From Chitinophaga oryziterrae (GTDB lineage Bacteria > Bacteroidota > Bacteroidia > Chitinophagales > Chitinophagaceae): 64,000 nt of DNA. A model generated the notes under the pieces. That model made no database searches. It saw nothing but the letters and a program-made list of their open reading frames with translations, and was not told where the DNA came from. Shown here piece by piece: positions 61,174 through 64,000 of the stretch (within the stretch, counting starts at the first letter, position 1; each line of letters opens with the position of its first letter). The DNA is taken from NCBI RefSeq assembly GCF_009758125.1, contig NZ_WRXO01000015.1, positions 1 to 64,000 of the forward strand, given 5' to 3'. The position numbers were made by a program, and so were the translations under genes.

Positions 61174-61948
61174 TACTTACCAGTTCTTTTTTGCTCACTT
61201 TATAGTTCATCATGGATGGGCCTTGTCCTAATGCGTAATCAGAGAAGTTAAAACATATAGTGTCTCCGGTAAGGTTAAAATCTATGTCGCTGATATTGTA
61301 GAATTTCCAGGGATTGCCTTCTGCGAGATTTTCCTCTAAGTTGTCGAATCTTCTGTTGAATATTTTTATAAGAAGGCTGGAATCTTCGCTGGTTTTAAAA
61401 GTGAAGAAATCGTTTGCTTTAAATAGTTTCGAGGTTCTTTTATCAAAATTGACAGAGCGCAATTCGCTTATAGCGTGAGCAGCACCAGGTGTATACATGG
61501 AAATAATAAATCTGAGACTTACGATATTATCATCCTGATAAAAGTTGAGTGGTTCCACACTAAACTGAGTATATTCATCTTCAGAGAGGGAAAGCGTTTC
61601 AGCAGTACTTTCTTTAATACTTTTTTCTATTGACGTTTTGAACTCTTTAAAAGCGGTATCGATTGTTCTGGCAACAAGCTGCTTATATGCAGATAAAGAC
61701 GGTGGATAAGCATACATAAGATCGGCAGTGATTTGCAATCTACTGTCTTGAAATGAAACGCTATCTACTGCGAATCCTTTCGGGAGGGCTGAATCCCCTT
61801 TTATCATGATGTTATAATCAAAAGAATCTTCCTCATTGTTTGTGTGCGTTGTATCAGCCTGAACTGGCTGATTCTTTTTTGCTATTATCGTTTTTGTATG
61901 GCAGGCAGATAACAGGATGGCTAAGTATAGGAATAGGGAATACTTCAT
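61151..61948 (-). CDS. DUF3298-domain lipoprotein (RsiV-like fold)
   Basis: The 265-aa product has a lipoprotein signal (AILLSACHTK). Residues about 55-265 match DUF4163/DUF3298 (RsiV-like): FDYNIMIKGDSALPKGFAVD, FRFIISMYTPGAAHAISELR, SVNFDKRTSKLFKANDFF, TICFNFSDYALGQGPSMMNY, VSKKELVSII. In other phyla this fold senses or binds lysozyme-like ligands; here the function is unknown. It is a lone minus-strand gene. Confidence 0.85.
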   Translation of the reverse strand: MKYSLFLYLAILLSACHTKTIIAKKNQPVQADTTHTNNEEDSFDYNIMIKGDSALPKGFAVDSVSFQDSRLQITADLMYAYPPSLSAYKQLVARTIDTAFKEFKTSIEKSIKESTAETLSLSEDEYTQFSVEPLNFYQDDNIVSLRFIISMYTPGAAHAISELRSVNFDKRTSKLFKANDFFTFKTSEDSSLLIKIFNRRFDNLEENLAEGNPWKFYNISDIDFNLTGDTICFNFSDYALGQGPSMMNYKVSKKELVSIINPQYR

Positions 61949-62166
61949 CGGTAAATACTTTCTCAGGAAGTTTGTATGCAGTTTTTAATAGCTTTCTTTA
62001 TTTTAACAAAGTTATCATTTGATAACAATTCTTTTGTTAAAGAATTGACATCATTCAAGATGTCTCTAATTCAGCCATTGTCGTTCTTATTTTTCTTCCT
62101 GGATACTTTTTCCGAGAACTTGTAACAAGTCTTCCCATTTGAAGAAGATAAGCTCGCAAAGCAAAA

Positions 62167-62193
62167 AGCCTTCAAATCTTTCGACTTGAAGGC
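62167..62193 (-). terminator. Hairpin terminator next to repeat R6
   Basis: Same hairpin as at 59454 (arms agccttcaa / ttgaaggct, loop atctttcgac-like). The poly-T tail is on the minus strand. Confidence 0.75.
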
Positions 62194-62252
62194 TTCTGCG
62201 GGCTACCGGGGACAATGTTCGAACCAGTTTACAGATAATTTATCTGAAATTC
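62194..62252 (-). repeat. R repeat, copy 6
   Basis: Core gcgggctaccggggacaatg, then ttcgaacc and cagataatttatctgaaat. On the minus strand a frame ends F-E-H-C-P-R-stop. Confidence 0.72.
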
Positions 62253-62257
62253 AATCA

Positions 62258-62283
62258 TTTATTAGCATGTACATGCTAATAAA
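62258..62283. repeat. Perfect 26-bp palindrome
   Basis: Reading outwards from gcatgtacatgc, the arms tttatta and taataaa extend the symmetry to 26 bp with no mismatch and no loop. It immediately follows R6. It may be a binding site for a dimeric protein or a recombination remnant. Confidence 0.7.
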
Positions 62284-62388
62284 TAGAATACTCTTGTAGT
62301 AATATCCGAAACTGAAATATATGCTCTTATTAGGAACGGGTAATGTCATTAACAAGATTGAATCTATTGTGTTTGATGTTGGGTATTA

Positions 62389-63522
62389 TTATATATTCAC
62401 AAACTCCATGTAGTTAGTCCTGTTCATAACATTTGTAATGCTGCCGGGGTAGGCATCCATAAATGCTTGCGGAATTTTAGCTTTAGCTTTTTCATTCCAC
62501 TTAAACTCCCAGGCATATAACTTTCCGCCTGATTCTTCAATCAGGTCGACCTCTTGTTGCTGGTGGGTACGCCAGAAATAGGTATTCACATAATGGTTTC
62601 TATAATGGTTGGCTTTCATCCTTTCGCTGACGAGAAAGTTTTCAAAGAGTGAACCAATATCCTGCCGTAACTCCAGAGGTGAAAAATTCTTGATTAGTGC
62701 ATTTCTGATGCCATTATCATAGAAGTAGATCTTCTTTCCTTTTTTGATTTCATTGCGTAGGTTGCGACTGAAGCCCCCTACCTGAAAAACTACGAAACAT
62801 TTTTCCAATAGTTCGATGTACCGATCAACTGTTTTGTTGTCCGTGCCGATGGTTTTTCCGATTTCATTATAGGAAATTTCACTACCTACCTGCAGTGCCA
62901 ATGCAACCAGTAATCTTTCAAGTAAAGCTGGTTTGCGTACATCCTGTAATGAAAGTACATCCTTGAAAAGGTAGTTATTAGTCAGTTCCAGCAGATTGGC
63001 TTGTGCATCTGCGGGTGAATTTACAATATCAGGGTAAAATCCGTAGATCATTCGTTGCTCCAGTAGCCTGGTTTCTTGTAATACGGTGGTATTTGTTACC
63101 ATTTCTTTGGTCGAGAAGGGGTACAAATGATATTCCCGCTTGCGACCTGTCAAAGGTTCATTGATCTCATTAGCCAGTTCTAATGCAGAAGATCCTGTCG
63201 CTATGACCTGTATATCTTTGAAGTTATCTACCAACAGTTTTAAGGTAAGTCCGATGTTTTTGACCCGTTGGGCTTCGTCTATCAACACCAGCGTATTATC
63301 CCCTATCAGCGCTTTCAGAGATGTTGAACTTACACTTGTCAGCATTGGCCGGATATCTGGCTCATCACAGTTTAAGTAAAGTACTTTACCTTCAGCTTGA
63401 GCCATGATAGCCTGAAGCAAAGTGGTTTTACCAACCTGCCTTGGCCCTGTAATGATAATAGCTTTCCCTTTGAAGAGATTACTGATGATCTGATCGTATA
63501 TAGCTCTTTTGATCATTTGCAC
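62389..63522 (-). CDS. AAA-family ATPase with DUF4143 domain
   Basis: The 377-aa protein has a P-loop (IIITGPRQVGKTTLLQAIMA), Walker B (TLVLIDEAQRVKNIGLTLKL), sensor-like VIATGSSALELANEINEPLT, and a C-terminal DUF4143 domain (FENFLVSERMKANHYRNHYV, FWRTHQQQEVDLIEESGGKL, YAWEFKWNEKAKAKIPQAFM). The last motif resembles a PD-(D/E)XK core (VDLIEE, EFKW). It is common in Bacteroidota, often multicopy, with unknown role. The start may be Met1 or Met3. A 26-bp inverted repeat lies 24 bases upstream. Confidence 0.9.
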   Translation of the reverse strand: MQMIKRAIYDQIISNLFKGKAIIITGPRQVGKTTLLQAIMAQAEGKVLYLNCDEPDIRPMLTSVSSTSLKALIGDNTLVLIDEAQRVKNIGLTLKLLVDNFKDIQVIATGSSALELANEINEPLTGRKREYHLYPFSTKEMVTNTTVLQETRLLEQRMIYGFYPDIVNSPADAQANLLELTNNYLFKDVLSLQDVRKPALLERLLVALALQVGSEISYNEIGKTIGTDNKTVDRYIELLEKCFVVFQVGGFSRNLRNEIKKGKKIYFYDNGIRNALIKNFSPLELRQDIGSLFENFLVSERMKANHYRNHYVNTYFWRTHQQQEVDLIEESGGKLYAWEFKWNEKAKAKIPQAFMDAYPGSITNVMNRTNYMEFVNI

Positions 63523-63545
63523 CCCATTTGATGCAAATATAATTA

Positions 63546-63615
63546 CTCTAAACCTAAAATTCGCATTAATTTTAGGTTTATAAACCCATAATTAATATGA
63601 ATTTTAGGTTTAGAG
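63546..63615. promoter_or_regulatory. Long inverted repeat upstream of the DUF4143 ATPase gene
   Basis: Left arm 63546-63571 and right arm 63590-63615 are 26-bp inverse copies with two mismatches (ctctaaacctaaaattc and its complement). The spacer contains a third ttttaggttta. This looks like a multi-copy operator for a dimeric regulator. Confidence 0.65.
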
Positions 63616-63788
63616 ATTAATTCTGTTGGTATCAGATTATAAAAATTCACAACTTAATGATCCGCTAAGATCATAAATGGAGTACGAAAATATTTCATTT
63701 ATAGAATGAACTCAACTATCATTCAAGTACAATGACATAAGAAGAACGTATGGAATACTTTTAATTTTGAATCTTCTATGGAAACTAT

Positions 63789-64000
63789 ATGCGGATAGCC
63801 TCGTTTATTTTTGCGGTACTTTTAATCAGTTCGTGTATGAATAGCAATAATCCTGAATTGGCAATTTTTAAAGGGAAAGGTTTTATTCTGGCTGATACCA
63901 ATCAGCGTGCGACAGAATATTTACAAGACCCTGTTCATGACATAGATTTTCCTATTTATTATATTGGTCCTATAAAGGATACGATATCTATAAGCAGAAG
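63789..64000 (+). CDS. Lipoprotein, 3' end outside window
   Basis: ATG at 63789 starts MRIASFIFAVLLISSCMNSN, a lipoprotein signal with Cys16. The visible 70 residues continue with LAIFKGKGFILADTNQRATE and DIDFPIYYIGPIKDTISISR. TAATTTTG (63772-63779), a perfect promoter element, lies 9 bases before the ATG. A decayed fragment of the same family is at 51169, and its C-terminal end may be represented at 60874. Family and function unknown. The gene runs off the right edge. Confidence 0.8.
   Translation, partial: MRIASFIFAVLLISSCMNSNNPELAIFKGKGFILADTNQRATEYLQDPVHDIDFPIYYIGPIKDTISISR

Noticed and set aside
45757..62252. R copies as functional tRNA genes
   Set aside because: The T-loop-like ttcgaacc is not accompanied by a D-arm, anticodon arm or acceptor-stem pairing.
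1..64000. CRISPR array
   Set aside because: No regularly spaced identical repeats were found.

Overview
The window is chromosomal DNA of a Bacteroidota bacterium, most likely Chitinophagaceae and close to Chitinophaga. The evidence is a SusC/SusD pair, a type IX secretion C-terminal signal, lipoproteins with Bacteroidota-type leaders, many start sites lacking Shine-Dalgarno sequences but preceded by TAnnTTTG promoter elements, and lineage-typical families (SRPBCC, DoxX, HxlR, LytTR, DUF2911). I saw no rRNA, intact tRNA, CRISPR array or replication origin. The genus is an inference from gene content.

Layout. 1-5.4 kb: 3' part of the RNA-repair enzyme Pnkp, a 51-aa ORF, a secreted amidohydrolase, an SRPBCC protein and a Vps62-like lipoprotein. 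5.6-14.7 kb: a glycan locus (F5/8-domain lipoprotein, SusC, SusD on the minus strand; a divergent DUF2809 protein and a secreted clan GH-D enzyme). 14.8-23.4 kb: GlsB-type membrane protein, AraC regulator with Tag glycosylase, a REP-like palindrome block, a hairpin-rich leader before an unknown 261-aa protein, an isochorismatase-fold protein with an MFS exporter, two divergent Crp/Fnr regulators, YceI, and an AAA/PD-(D/E)XK protein. 23.6-29.5 kb: BamA-like protein, a collapsed pectate-lyase pseudogene, a MITE-like inverted repeat, an M1 peptidase, and an ArsR-SRPBCC-DoxX-YdeI operon. 29.5-39.9 kb: GH106 enzyme, YtcJ-like amidohydrolase, GH43-CBM13 lipoprotein and a very large T9SS-exported SGNH esterase. 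With the GH-D enzyme and the dead lyase these suggest pectin or rhamnogalacturonan side-chain use. 40-45 kb: LytS/LytTR pair, DoxX plus alpha/beta hydrolase, and a Crp/Fnr protein.

45.2-64 kb is the accessory part. It holds a duplicated and partly deleted DoxX/two-component segment, six copies of a roughly 40-60 bp element (called R here) next to terminator hairpins, three copies of a leader (called S) upstream of exported-protein genes, a frameshifted tyrosine-recombinase tail and several gene fragments. Between them lie intact units: an AraC regulator with an ACMSD-type amidohydrolase; a tightly coupled sigma factor, small putative anti-sigma protein and ClpP operon; a class C serine hydrolase; an SDR with a truncated reductase; a quinone oxidoreductase with divergent HxlR; and a DUF4143 ATPase with a strong upstream palindrome.

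The most promising unit is the sigma/88-aa/ClpP operon at 49.2-50.7 kb, whose arrangement suggests a transcription switch controlled by dedicated proteolysis. The most unusual DNA-level signal is the R/S repeat mosaic.
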